Both the position numbers and the translations under genes were made by a program. Positions 36,408-48,200 of a DNA stretch of 64,000 bases are shown here, one piece after another (positions within the stretch are counted from its first letter, which is position 1; every line of letters begins with the position of its first letter). The notes beneath the pieces are model-generated. The model saw only the letters and a program-made list of their open reading frames with translations. It made no database searches and was not told the origin of the DNA. The DNA comes from Paramecium octaurelia (lineage: Eukaryota; Ciliophora; Oligohymenophorea; Peniculida; Parameciidae): the NCBI GenBank assembly GCA_905182995.1, contig CAJJDP010000030.1:438747-502746 (forward strand). The letters run 5' to 3'.

Positions 36408-38424
36408 ATGGGCAATACAGATAGCAATGCAAGCATTAAGGCCTTGCATATGAACTACATGATGATTCGTGATATAGAGGATGATCCAAGATATGGGAAC
36501 GGTAGGATAGTGAGATAGAAACAGACAAAACAGGAGGCATTTTAGAAGGAAATGAATATAACAGATGAGGATTAATTCAAGAAATTGAAACTAATGTTTT
36601 AGAGGATGGAAAGTAATACATACGAAAACCTTATTAATGTTACTAGTATATTTAAAGTTTGCATATGTAGAGCTATATTTTCATAAGGAAAGTCAATTCT
36701 TCGGTCAATTATTTAAAATTTACATTTTGCTAGAATATATTCCATCATCCCTAAAAGACCACATCTAGAAAAGATTAGTTAATAAATAATAGTTCAAGGA
36801 AAGAGATCTAATTCAGATTTTAAAAGGATGCATTGAGGCATTATTCGTTTTGCAATTTTACAATATAACTCATCAAGGGATACGGCCAGAGACTATTTCC
36901 TATTCAGAATAATAGCAGTTAGTGAAATTGACAGATCCTACTGTGAGTGGAGTGTTAAGTTCTTATCAATTGGTAGTGTAAGAAGACTTGAAATAAATCA
37001 ATTAGTGTTATTTGAGTCCCTAGTTGATGCAATCTTTGAATGATGAAGTGCAACCTTAACATAACCCCTATAAAAGTGATGTGTATTCATTGGGAATGAC
37101 AATGCTTTACCTCTCAACTCTCGATAACTGTAATGATTGCTATGATATCCCTAAATTAAGAGTGGTGGTTTAGCAAGTTTAACGTAGGTTACAATAGATG
37201 GAGACTTAATTTTCGTCATAATATGTTTCATTCTTAAAAAGAATGTTATTATTGAATGAGGATTAGAGACCGGATTTCATTCAATTGAAGTCTGAATTGA
37301 AAGCATCTCTGTCATCATAATGTTATGAGGAAGAATAGGTTATTCAAATAAAAAAGGTTCCGATTGTTTAAGTGCAAGCTTACGAATAAGTTATTGACAC
37401 CATTCCAATTCAATTATAGAGTGTCTAGATGGCTACGCAATCTGAAGAGAGACCTAATCTGAGAATTCAGCCATCCATAAGAAATAGTTAAATTTAGAAA
37501 TCTTAAGAATTAAGACAGTCTCAATATAGCAATTAATCTATTTACATTGATGGCAGTTAAGTAAAAGAATTGAGACCAGATTTATGTGATCACATTAAAA
37601 TAGTAATCAACTCTGGTATCATATTAGTTACCCTTGTCTGAATAAATAGCTGAACCATCACGAATAGATAATAATATTGGTAATCAAATTGGCATAGAAC
37701 ACTTTACAGATATTACTCATGAACATGATCAGTAATAGGTATTAATGCCAGTTACCTCTTTTGAAACATCCTCATAATATGAACGGTTTTTAGAAATGTA
37801 AAATTCCAAATCCATTAATAATCTGTCAGATTAATCACACAAAGTTGATTACAATATGCGACTCAATTCATCTAATACCCAAAGATCTGGATATGAAAAG
37901 GTCATAGAACTCTATCCCAATGGGTCTAAATATGAAGGTGAGAAAAAGAATGGAGTGAGAGAGGGTTATGGTATTTTTTTGTTTTAAGACAACGGCGGAG
38001 TTTATAAGGGTCAATGGCATGATAACAAAATGCATGGGATTGGTAACTATTTATTATAATCAAAGGAACCCTCTTTTATGCATCAGGCAAACCTGCATAT
38101 GAGGGACAATGGTTTCATGATAAGTTTTAGGGTAAAGGCACTTTGTATAATGAAGAACCATAAAGGTTGTTTGGTGAATTTGATTATGGGGATTTTGATT
38201 AAGTTGGAGAGTATGTATTTTGAACAAATCTTAGATATTGGACCTAATATATTGGGCAATTCAACGATGACAATAAGGAGGGACAAGGAACTCTCTATTT
38301 GTCAAATGGTGAGAAATTTGAAGGCACCTTCCTTTAGGACTTAATTAGCGGTTTTGGAAGTTACGTCAAAGCAAATGGATAAGTAGTTTAAGGAAGATGG
38401 TGGAGAAACAAACTATAATAATGA
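36408..38424 (+). CDS. Pseudokinase fused to MORN repeats
   Basis: 639 aa, four introns (25, 25, 23 and 24 nt). MGNTDSN suggests possible N-myristoylation. Residues about 60-330 form a kinase-like fold: IYILLEYIPSSLKDHI hinge, ILKGCIEALFVLQFYNITHQ helix E, catalytic loop HQGIRPETI (HRD Asp missing), DPT at the DFG site (KLTDPTVSG), CYLSPQLM near the APE site, SDVYSLGMTMLYLST helix F. A disordered S/Q-rich linker of about 150 residues leads to about five MORN repeats at the end (YPNGSKYEGEKKNGVREGYG, YKGQWHDNKMHGIG, YEGQWFHDKFQGKGTLY, YIGQFNDDNKEGQGTLY, FEGTFLQDLISGFG). MORN repeats bind membranes or proteins. The architecture points to a membrane-anchored scaffold without kinase activity. Confidence 0.85.
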
Positions 38425-38487
38425 AATTAATCTTTATATTTATATGAATGATAATTATAATATTTTAACATTTTATCTAATTATATA

Positions 38488-39835
38488 TAAATATAGCTTT
38501 CTAAAAAGAATATATATTAAATATTATTGGTTACAATGTTATTCTTATGATTAAAAATTCAATTTAATAATTCTTCATTTTCACTCTTCGACTATTAGGA
38601 TTCTACTTTCTACTATTATTCCAAACACTAGATGTTATTAATTTAATATATACTTTTATCGGCAATTTTATTATATTATTGTAAATCAAGGATCCAAATA
38701 CTAATATTATGAATCCAATTAATTAACCCCAATAGAACTTTTCCCATCCTATTATCAAACAAGTTATCCAAACTAATGCGATGGTTGTTACTTGCACCAC
38801 ACTTTTAGTCAGAGCACTTAAATATTTCACTACAGCCATGCAAATTGAATTTAGAAGGAGAATTGATGTTGCCTCAGCAATTATAAGCAGGAATAGTTAA
38901 GGTTGATAGTTTTTATCATGAAATGAAAAAACCACTTAGAAAAATTAAATCGTTTGTTCTAAATAATATTTTCCATCAGAATTCTATGGACATCCACTCT
39001 ACATCTAAGAAGGACAAGGAATGAATTCTATAATAGACAGTAAGATTGATGTAAATACCAATCCCCATAACCCTTCTAGACCAACTAGTTCAAAAGGATT
39101 CAAATAATATTTTCTAAAGTATTTCTCCTCTAGAATTACTTAGAAGGAAAACATAAAAAAGGATAGACATAAAAATAATACTCCTATTAGGTAATCTGAT
39201 TATGTTGACTTCAAATATATTGTTATTCCAACTATTAAATTACCTAATACGACTAAAGACATTCCCAATATTTAATGCTTAGTTGGCACTCTCTTTAAAA
39301 ATATCACTTAAAATATCGCTGTTATAACAACTGTTGCTCCTCTTAACATCTAATAAACCGATGTAGGCATCAATGATAATGCAAAAAATGCTAAACAACT
39401 TGCTATTAAATCACATAAAGTTGGAATTATTACTACCAAATAATTTATTTTTGTTTCTTATTTCAATTTATTTGCAAGTTCCAGTTCGTATAAATATTTT
39501 GAATAATTAAAAGATTTGTATAACAAAAATATAATATAACAAATTGATTCACCGAAAAACATTGTAAGTGTTTATGTAAATGGATGATTGAATTCCTGGT
39601 TATCGATTTTTATTTTTGATTACAACTTAAAGACAATTGATGAAGCAGTATTAACTAACATTTATAAGACTATAAGTATGTATCCATTGGCACTCGAGAT
39701 TGATGTCATTTAATTAAAAATATTTATTAAATTTCATATATTAAAACTAAAGATAATGATGATTTTAATATTGAGGAAATTGGTAAATTCAATTGTACTA
39801 TCTTTTTGCTCATCCTTTGAACATCTGTGATTAAT
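38488..39835. repeat. First copy of 1,348-bp exact duplication
   Basis: Recurs at 39837-41184 (offset 1,349) with one N at 39836 between the copies and no difference that I could find. It contains the whole SLC35F6-like gene. The layout is the same as at 9633, so a scaffolding artefact is likely here too. Confidence 0.95.
38559..39709 (-). CDS. SLC35F6-like drug/metabolite transporter (copy 1)
   Basis: Ten-helix DMT-superfamily membrane protein, 374 aa, one 26-nt intron near the 3' end. Starts MTSISSANGYILIVLQMLVN. Core motifs: CDLIASCLAFFALSLMPTSV, YQMLRGATVVITAIFQVIFL, LGMSLVVLGNLIVGITIYL and the F6-subfamily signature VILEEKYFRKYYLNPFELVG followed by LEGLWGLVFTSILL. The second half has AEATSILLLNSICMAV and KSVVQVTTIALVWITCLIIG. 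SLC35F6 relatives sit in lysosomal or mitochondrial membranes; substrate unproven. The C-terminal tail is polar (SKSENEELLN). Identical to the copy at 39908-41058 and probably the same locus. Confidence 0.85.
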
Positions 39836-39836
39836 N

Positions 39837-41184
39837 TAAATATAGCTTTCTAAAAAGAATATATATTAAATATTATTGGTTACAATGTTATTCTTATGAT
39901 TAAAAATTCAATTTAATAATTCTTCATTTTCACTCTTCGACTATTAGGATTCTACTTTCTACTATTATTCCAAACACTAGATGTTATTAATTTAATATAT
40001 ACTTTTATCGGCAATTTTATTATATTATTGTAAATCAAGGATCCAAATACTAATATTATGAATCCAATTAATTAACCCCAATAGAACTTTTCCCATCCTA
40101 TTATCAAACAAGTTATCCAAACTAATGCGATGGTTGTTACTTGCACCACACTTTTAGTCAGAGCACTTAAATATTTCACTACAGCCATGCAAATTGAATT
40201 TAGAAGGAGAATTGATGTTGCCTCAGCAATTATAAGCAGGAATAGTTAAGGTTGATAGTTTTTATCATGAAATGAAAAAACCACTTAGAAAAATTAAATC
40301 GTTTGTTCTAAATAATATTTTCCATCAGAATTCTATGGACATCCACTCTACATCTAAGAAGGACAAGGAATGAATTCTATAATAGACAGTAAGATTGATG
40401 TAAATACCAATCCCCATAACCCTTCTAGACCAACTAGTTCAAAAGGATTCAAATAATATTTTCTAAAGTATTTCTCCTCTAGAATTACTTAGAAGGAAAA
40501 CATAAAAAAGGATAGACATAAAAATAATACTCCTATTAGGTAATCTGATTATGTTGACTTCAAATATATTGTTATTCCAACTATTAAATTACCTAATACG
40601 ACTAAAGACATTCCCAATATTTAATGCTTAGTTGGCACTCTCTTTAAAAATATCACTTAAAATATCGCTGTTATAACAACTGTTGCTCCTCTTAACATCT
40701 AATAAACCGATGTAGGCATCAATGATAATGCAAAAAATGCTAAACAACTTGCTATTAAATCACATAAAGTTGGAATTATTACTACCAAATAATTTATTTT
40801 TGTTTCTTATTTCAATTTATTTGCAAGTTCCAGTTCGTATAAATATTTTGAATAATTAAAAGATTTGTATAACAAAAATATAATATAACAAATTGATTCA
40901 CCGAAAAACATTGTAAGTGTTTATGTAAATGGATGATTGAATTCCTGGTTATCGATTTTTATTTTTGATTACAACTTAAAGACAATTGATGAAGCAGTAT
41001 TAACTAACATTTATAAGACTATAAGTATGTATCCATTGGCACTCGAGATTGATGTCATTTAATTAAAAATATTTATTAAATTTCATATATTAAAACTAAA
41101 GATAATGATGATTTTAATATTGAGGAAATTGGTAAATTCAATTGTACTATCTTTTTGCTCATCCTTTGAACATCTGTGATTAAT
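39837..41184. repeat. Second copy of 1,348-bp exact duplication
   Basis: Pairs with 38488-39835. The left copy joins the MORN gene side and the right copy joins the YeeE/YedE side, so collapsing the two at the N leaves a normal single-gene locus. Confidence 0.95.
39908..41058 (-). CDS. SLC35F6-like transporter (copy 2)
   Basis: Same protein and same intron as 38559-39709, with no base difference noticed over the whole gene and flanks. Total identity, including non-coding DNA, together with the adjoining N makes a genuine recent tandem gene less likely than an assembly duplicate. Count as one gene unless read depth shows otherwise. Confidence 0.75.
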
Positions 41185-41703
41185 CAGTCACTCGAATGGC
41201 CGATCATTTGATGGATTTTAAATTTTAATTATCAAACAAATTATATAGAATTATTTCTGTATAATAATCTCTTTATATTAATTGCTGTTTGATAACAAAT
41301 TTAAATGTTCTATATTCTACATTCTTCAATTCTACAGGAATTCTGTATTTCATAAATCTGATTTTATTTTAAATTTCTATTCCAAATCTGTGAATCGAGA
41401 TTAATATCAATCATATATTTTTGCTTGATTTTAAAAACTATTTATTAGTTATTCCTTGAAATCTACATTTTTTATTTATTCTAATATAATAATTATTGTG
41501 TAGCATACGACTTCCTTTTATATTATTCTAATTATTCTAACTCTACTTCTTGTAGAATATGTCAATATATTGAGAATATTCTCAGTTCTTGATCTAGTAT
41601 ATCATACTATTGCTAAGTATAATAGTGAATTGCTATTAAGCACTTCTACTTTAAGTTTATTAGATGTGTTTGAAATTTAAGTTTGAATATTAATAATATT
41701 TTA
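41185..41703. other. AT-rich gene-free region
   Basis: About 520 bp. No coding frame, RNA gene or repeat recognised. It lies between divergent starts and so carries promoters for the SLC35F6-like and YeeE/YedE-like genes. A short near-palindrome (AATATTGAGAATATT) lies around 41567-41581. Confidence 0.45.
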
Positions 41704-42788
41704 ATGATAATAAACATTAGTGACTTATTCTTAAGTTTCATAGGGGGAATAATGATTGGAGTGGCATGCAGTATGTATTACATCACAAAAGGAAGAATAA
41801 CTGGGATCAGTGGAATATATTTCGGTGTAATTACATTTAATTGGAGTGAATTTTATTGGAAATTATCTGTTCTTTGTTCGATTGTATTCGCAACAGGATT
41901 GATGTATTAAGTTTATGGGTATTACTTTTTGTGATTTATAGAGATGAGAGAATAATGGAAAGCTCATCGTTGGCATTTAATGAAATACCTCAGATCACAA
42001 GTTTATCTACAACTTTAGCAGGGATAAGTGGTATATTGATAGGGATTGGATCTAAATTGTGTAATGGATGTACTACAAGCCATGGATTTTGTGGTCTAGC
42101 AAGAATATCTCTTCGTTCATTTGTTGCTTTTGGTTTGTTTATACTATTTGGAATGATAAGCTGTTATGTAACAATGAGTGAACACAAAGAAGATGGTTAG
42201 GAGAAATATAATTACAATCATGTTTCAATAATAATGATCGGATTAAGTTTGGTATTATTATCTGGAACGTTGTTGGGAGCATATCTTAATAAACATTAAT
42301 TCATTGATACAGTTATTGGGATACCTGCTGGATTATTATTGGGAATAGGAGTGGTATTTTCAGGCATGATCAAAAGAACAACCATTTTGAGTTTTCTTTC
42401 AGTAGAATAATGGAATCCATAATTCCTATTTGTAATTTTGGGGGCAAACCTAGTATGTTACTTTGGATTTAAATTATTGAAGAAACCTATTTTCGCAGCA
42501 GAATTTTTATATCCACCTACGAATAAGGTGACAAATATTCTTTTGGTAGGGGCATCTTTATTTGGATTTGGATGGGGAATGACTGGAATCTGTCCATTGG
42601 TTGGACTGGCTTTGTACCCATAATTCACATGGCAAATAGGATTGATGTATTTGGGATCAGTTTCTATGGGAATGAGAATTGCACAATGTTATCTAAATAA
42701 ATACTAAAAAGTAGAGGAATAAGTGATTCAAATCAACAGCAACAATTATAACTACAAAACTGAGAATGAATAAAATGATCAGCTTTGA
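41704..42788 (+). CDS. YeeE/YedE-family (DUF395) membrane transporter
   Basis: 353 aa, one 23-nt intron (near 41920-41942), about nine to ten membrane helices. It carries both family signatures: GIGSKLCNGCTTSHGFCG plus LARISLRS in the first half, and GFGWGMTGICPLVGLALYP in the second. The first lines also fit (FIGGIMIGVACSMYYITKGR then ITGISGIYFG). Bacterial YeeE/TsuA imports thiosulfate through conserved cysteines, and those in NGC and GIC are present here, so sulfur-compound import is plausible. The C-terminal tail is hydrophilic and N/Q-rich, a host-like addition. The family is mainly prokaryotic, so ancient transfer from bacteria is a reasonable inference. The intron and ciliate codons show it is fully nuclearised. 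Confidence 0.9.
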
Positions 42789-42842
42789 TATACCTATATT
42801 TATTTACAAATACTAAACATATATTGTACAATTAATAATGAA

Positions 42843-43858
42843 TCAATTTATAACTGAAACAGGAAGTAATTTTCTTTTGATGAATTCATAACTTGCCCAT
42901 GCGGTAGCTCCAGACATAGTTTACATGCATAATCTTGGTAATAATCCTTTATAAAATCCGAGATAACCCTCCTCCTTATAAATAGTTTTAATAGATCCTA
43001 AGAAAGTGCTATATTTGACTTGTGAAGAGTTTAGATGCCAACTCTAAGTCTGCAATTTGGTTTTGACAACATCCAATGGATTCATTACACAAACAGCAGC
43101 ACATCCTGCCATAGCTGCACATGTAAAATGACTGACAAAATTATGTTCTGATTTCTTAAACATTAAAGTTTTAATAGTTTCATTTGCAGCAAAAAATATA
43201 GCCTAGTAAGGTGCAGACATTAACTAAATCTTATGAGATATCGTACGTAAGTAATGGGAAAACTTCTATAAAATGCAATCATTCCTTCCTATTTTAGAAC
43301 TGTTTTCACTGTTCTTTTGAAGCATTACTCCTAGATTTGTTATCTTTATTTTATAACTGAATTATAATAATGACCATACCATCAAAGGGTACCATTATTA
43401 GATCATGCCATAAAGTTGATACTGCTCCAATAAAAGCAAATGCATAAGCATGGATATTTTCATCGTTTACATCCAGAAGTGTTTTCAGAATCTCAAATAT
43501 TGTTAATTCTTATACCTCATAACTGCTGAAATAAAATGCATGAGCTGGCATGCAACCTGCAGTCACTGCCCCGAATCCATTGAAAAATGTTTTTACTCCT
43601 TATTTTCTAAGATTCAATTAAGTTTATACTTCAAAGACACAAACGTTTTTGAGAACTTCGAATCTGGAAGGACTTAAAGATGAGTCTATAATTATAAGTT
43701 TACAACATACTTTCACATTATCCAAAGGCAACATCGAAATATGTTCAATCAACCCAGCCAAACAACCAGCTTAAAATTTTCACAGAAGTAATACCGATCA
43801 TATGGACCTTAAGTGGAGTATTCTCTGATCTTTTTTCCCAATCCTCTATTTCCATCAT
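42843..43858 (-). CDS. Mitoferrin-like mitochondrial carrier (SLC25)
   Basis: Mitochondrial inner-membrane carrier, 298 aa, five introns (25, 25, 23, 23 and 23 nt). Three carrier repeats are clear: HMIAGCLAGLIEHISMLPLD ending PLDNVKTHLQ, a second with VPFDVIKQRQQIQEQ, and a third with NPLDVVKTKLQT. The GxxAG-EH-PxDxVKT pattern of the first repeat resembles Mrs3/Mrs4 and mitoferrins, which carry iron for heme and Fe-S synthesis; SAM and other carriers are alternatives. Convergent with the YeeE/YedE-like gene, 54 nt apart. Intron ends include AAG, TAG and CAG. Confidence 0.85.
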
Positions 43859-45219
43859 AAATTAATATTAAAGGATAAATTTTATTATTATTTTCTCCAA
43901 TTGAAAATATATTTTATACACACAATTGAAAAAAATACGTATGAAATGATGGGATAAATTCCAAACTATGCCAATATTTGATAATTATGTAATTATCAAT
44001 ATTTTGATATAGATATACAATTCTTGGAGTCTCCTTTTTTTTATTTAATTACAATTAAAAATTATTGTTATCAATATACTGCCATTATAAGTGGATTTGG
44101 ATTTAGTCAATTTAAACTCTTAATATCACTTTAAGCGGCTCAATCAAGAGTATAAACAGTGTCATTAAAAAATCATTCAATTATAGATGAGCAATTTGCA
44201 AATTATACTTTAAAGTCTTCATCAAGATGGTGTAAGCATAACAGTATTAACATTCAAAGGTTCTGTTAAATCATTTGCAAATTATGAAGCAATATCTATG
44301 AAAAAGTGTAAATTTACTTATAATAAGATGGTAATGTTTATAATATTTGTTATAAATAAAATAAGTTAATAATAACTAAAATCAAAATTAGTCATTTTCT
44401 ATAAAATATCAATATTAAATTCGCAATTGAGTATGATATTTAGTGCAAAGTATAAAATACGAATTAACAATTCATCAATCTCCAATCACATTAAAAGTAA
44501 ATTGCTTACATTTATTCTTCCATTATTCTTCCATTAAAATATATAAAATTTATAATTATTAATGGATCACTCATAGTTTTAAAAATCATTTTTTCTTCTC
44601 AATTGAACTTCAATAATCACTTTCTGTTAGAATTATAACAGGTTTAAAATAAGCAGATGTAATTCCACAAATTCAATTGCCATCTTACTCAAAAAATAAT
44701 ACATTAAAAAATAATCCCTTAATTATTAAAATTTTTAATTAAGCTTTCATCTGAATTTCTGATGCATTCGTTTTTTAGCTTGAATAATCAAATATTTGTA
44801 AAATTTAATTATTAATTCTATGGTCTCATAAAATGTTGTTTTTTAAGCTATTTTGATTTTAACTGCTTCTGTTAACATAATTATTTATAATTAACATTAT
44901 TATCATTTTTTAAACTTTTCTTTGAAAACCATCTAACATTTTTTATAACTAACAAAATTCTTTAATTTTTATAGAGTTTCAAGTTTATAAGGAATTCTTG
45001 ATTAATATTAATTTTAAGTTCTAGATTGCAAGATAATTTAAAAAACGAGTAAATTAATATTTGGATTAATATATTTGAAAAAATTTGAAGTATATATTGG
45101 ATGTTCAACTTATAAATTGCTGCTTTTGTTATTATTTATTAACAAATCAAGTCATTTAAAGAAATATATTTAAATAAATTAAAAATCATAATTGATACTA
45201 GAAATTTATTTATCCGATT
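43859..45219. other. Long AT-rich gene-free region with palindrome
   Basis: About 1.36 kb, the longest unexplained gap in the window. No coding frame on either strand and no RNA gene recognised. A near-perfect inverted repeat AATATTTGATAATTA/TAATTATCAATATT lies at 43973-44003. A short direct repeat ATTCTTCCATT sits at 44514-44534. It could include a promoter for the giant gene that follows, or a relic such as a retained eliminated sequence. Confidence 0.45.
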
Positions 45220-48200
45220 ATGTTCAAATGTCTCATCCCAATTAAACTATTTTACTCATCTCAATTTTATCAGATATACAATAAATTTAGTAGGAATAAA
45301 TCTTTAAGCTTGCTTTTGATCCTGATTTCTTAATCATAGATATACTATATAATTTGCCATCCCTTTAATAAGCTTTTCAACATGTATGCCAGACCGCTAT
45401 TATTGTTTAACAAATTCTTCCAGAATATCAAGTATTAATACACTTATTTAAAGCCTTGACCTCAATTATGATGACACTCAAATATGGTCAGAAATTTTCT
45501 TGATTTTAATGTTGGCTATGCAACTATTATACTTTCTTTGTTTTGTTCATCTATATTGTTGCTATAGAGTCAAGGTTTAGAAGCAGTTATAAAGGAAACA
45601 TTACGAGCCAATTCAATATAGGGAGTAACAAGTAGGAATCTCCTTTACATAGAAGGAAATATACAGTATAATTAACTTGATTGGAGTTTCTGAATTTTAT
45701 ATAACTTTTGGAACAAAAATTTTTAAATATCTCTTTCATTATCCAATAATTCAATTAGCGTTAAGAAAGATATTAACTCTACAAATCTAATGTAATTATT
45801 TAAACTCAATATAGATTCTAATTTAAATACTTATTAAATTTTGGTATTAATCATCACTTATATAGTATTCATACTAAATATCTTCTGTTATTTCTTGAAT
45901 GAGGCTCATGATGTCTAATTTTCATTTAAAAAGATCGATTATTTATCTCGCTTTTATTCTAATATGACAAAGATATAATCTTTAAAAATAGAAATACTGA
46001 TTATTATAGTTTCCATCTTAGATAATTTAGAGATTGATAAAATAGCGCTCCTATTAGTTGAACTAAGTTTACTAATTTTAATAATAGCCATATCATATAG
46101 ACATCCATATTATTAAGAGAAATTGATGAATAAAATTTAAATATAATCTTTTTCACTCTACTTATGCATAATTTTGTGTATTTTCATTTTTGCAGAAGGA
46201 CTTAATTAAGATTTTTCAGAATTGATACTAATTCTAATACCATTAGTATTTGAAATCTCTAATCTGATGTATATACAACAGGAGAATAAATCAGAGATTC
46301 TGAGTTATGAAAATAGAAATTTTGATTATTTGATGATGAATATATACAACCAATGCGAGGAATCTCTTGGTAGAAATGGGATATTGTTGAATGAAATCAA
46401 ATATCGATTACCAAAGAACTTAAACCTTTATGCCCTCTCTACTAATCATATAATAAATTGTCAAAATGGAAATGGTTGTTTTTGCAGCTGTTATAAAAAA
46501 CAAAATGATCATTTCATCACTCGATAATAATTCAAATATTATATCAAAGAGCTGATAAGGTTTCATTATGAATTAAAATTGTTGTGTTTGAATAAAAACA
46601 ATTCTAAGAAATATGCCAAAAGCTACTTTTATTATATCCTTTATTTATCAAAAGTTATTAAAAAGCCTACAAAAGCATTTCATGAGATAATCAAGTTAAA
46701 AAACAATATGTATACAGGTTTGAATCTTTTGGATTAAATGTTCACTAATTCAGTCGAATTGCTTGTCAAAGGTGATTTTCTAAGGATGATTGAGAACAAA
46801 AGTATTACCAATCAAAAATATGATTGTTTTAAAGTGTTTAATTACAATAAATCAATAAATGAATGGAAAGAATAATTTGGTGTTGTGTTATAAAAGTAAA
46901 AATAATGGTATGTGACCCTATTAAATAGGAATCTTACATAACTAATAGTTGATGGTATGCATTTGCAAAATCTAATTACAACTTAAGAAGAACAACTTAA
47001 ATATATATTTAATTTAAATCCAATATCCTATTAGTGTCACATCTTGATTCATTTATTCTACAAATACATAAATTTCAACAAAAAGAAAATTGAAATTCCT
47101 GCAATAGATTCCTCCTTGTCCTTTAAATTTTAAAACTCTATTAATGGAATTCTATTTCATAGAGAGGCTTCTCTTGTCTATTTAACATTGTTAGATACCA
47201 AAGGAATCATTAAAAACTACACAAAAACATTTAGAGATGCTCTATGTACAATAGATAGTGAAATAATGAATAGTTCCATTAATAATTTCATTCCAGACAT
47301 CATAGCAGAGGTGCACGATCAATATTTAGACAATTTTGTAGAAAGTGGAAGGATCAATATTATGAAATCAGATAGAAGATTTTTACTGGTGAAAAATAAA
47401 TTAGGGTTTATATTTCCTATAATAGCCAAGGTGAGATTGGAGACAGATTTAGGATCAGATTTTGGGTCTTCTGCTCTTATTCTACCTACCTATCAAAATT
47501 ATCATTACATTATGTTGAATAAGTATGGTTTAGTGGAAGAGATCAGTGAAAAATTATACAATGAAATTATCTTACCTATATTATGCATAGATATAAAATC
47601 TATTAAATCTTTGGATTGTCTCAAACTCATACCGAAATTAATTAAAACTTGGAAACAACTCAATCAAACAGATATTTTAGAATAAGAACTCAAGAATCCC
47701 TATCAATCTTATATGGTCATTCCAAAGAAAAAAAAGAAATAGAAAATACTTTTGTCATCTTGGGGGAAGGAGAAGACAACCATTTATGAGTTCTTAAAAG
47801 CCTAGGATCAAGTTAACCAAAACTACTTTGACAATTTTAATTAGATGTATATGTTTAGAATTACATTCAAAATAGTTGAGTTTCACACATTTTAGGAAAC
47901 GTATCTATAATATATATCATCATTTTAGTATTTATTGTATCGAAATTCAAACTATTAAACCTGTTCGTGAATCACAAAGAATCGAAATATTTGAGAAATT
48001 AATAGAAAAGTCAGATTACATAAATTTGAGTAGAAAAATAACTAAATTAAGTCCAGATAGATTGGAAATTAAAAAGAAGAAATGTAAGAAGTTGGAAATC
48101 ACTAATTAAAAGGAATCATTAGGTTTCATATCTTTTTAACAAGAACAACAAACAATTTATAATTTGGAAACTTAAAAATTAATTGAAGATGACTATATGA

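Noticed and set aside
38078..38344. Overlapping ORFs on both strands inside the MORN gene
   Set aside because: A 23-nt and a 24-nt intron restore MORN repeats in the correct frame; these ORFs are out-of-frame readings.
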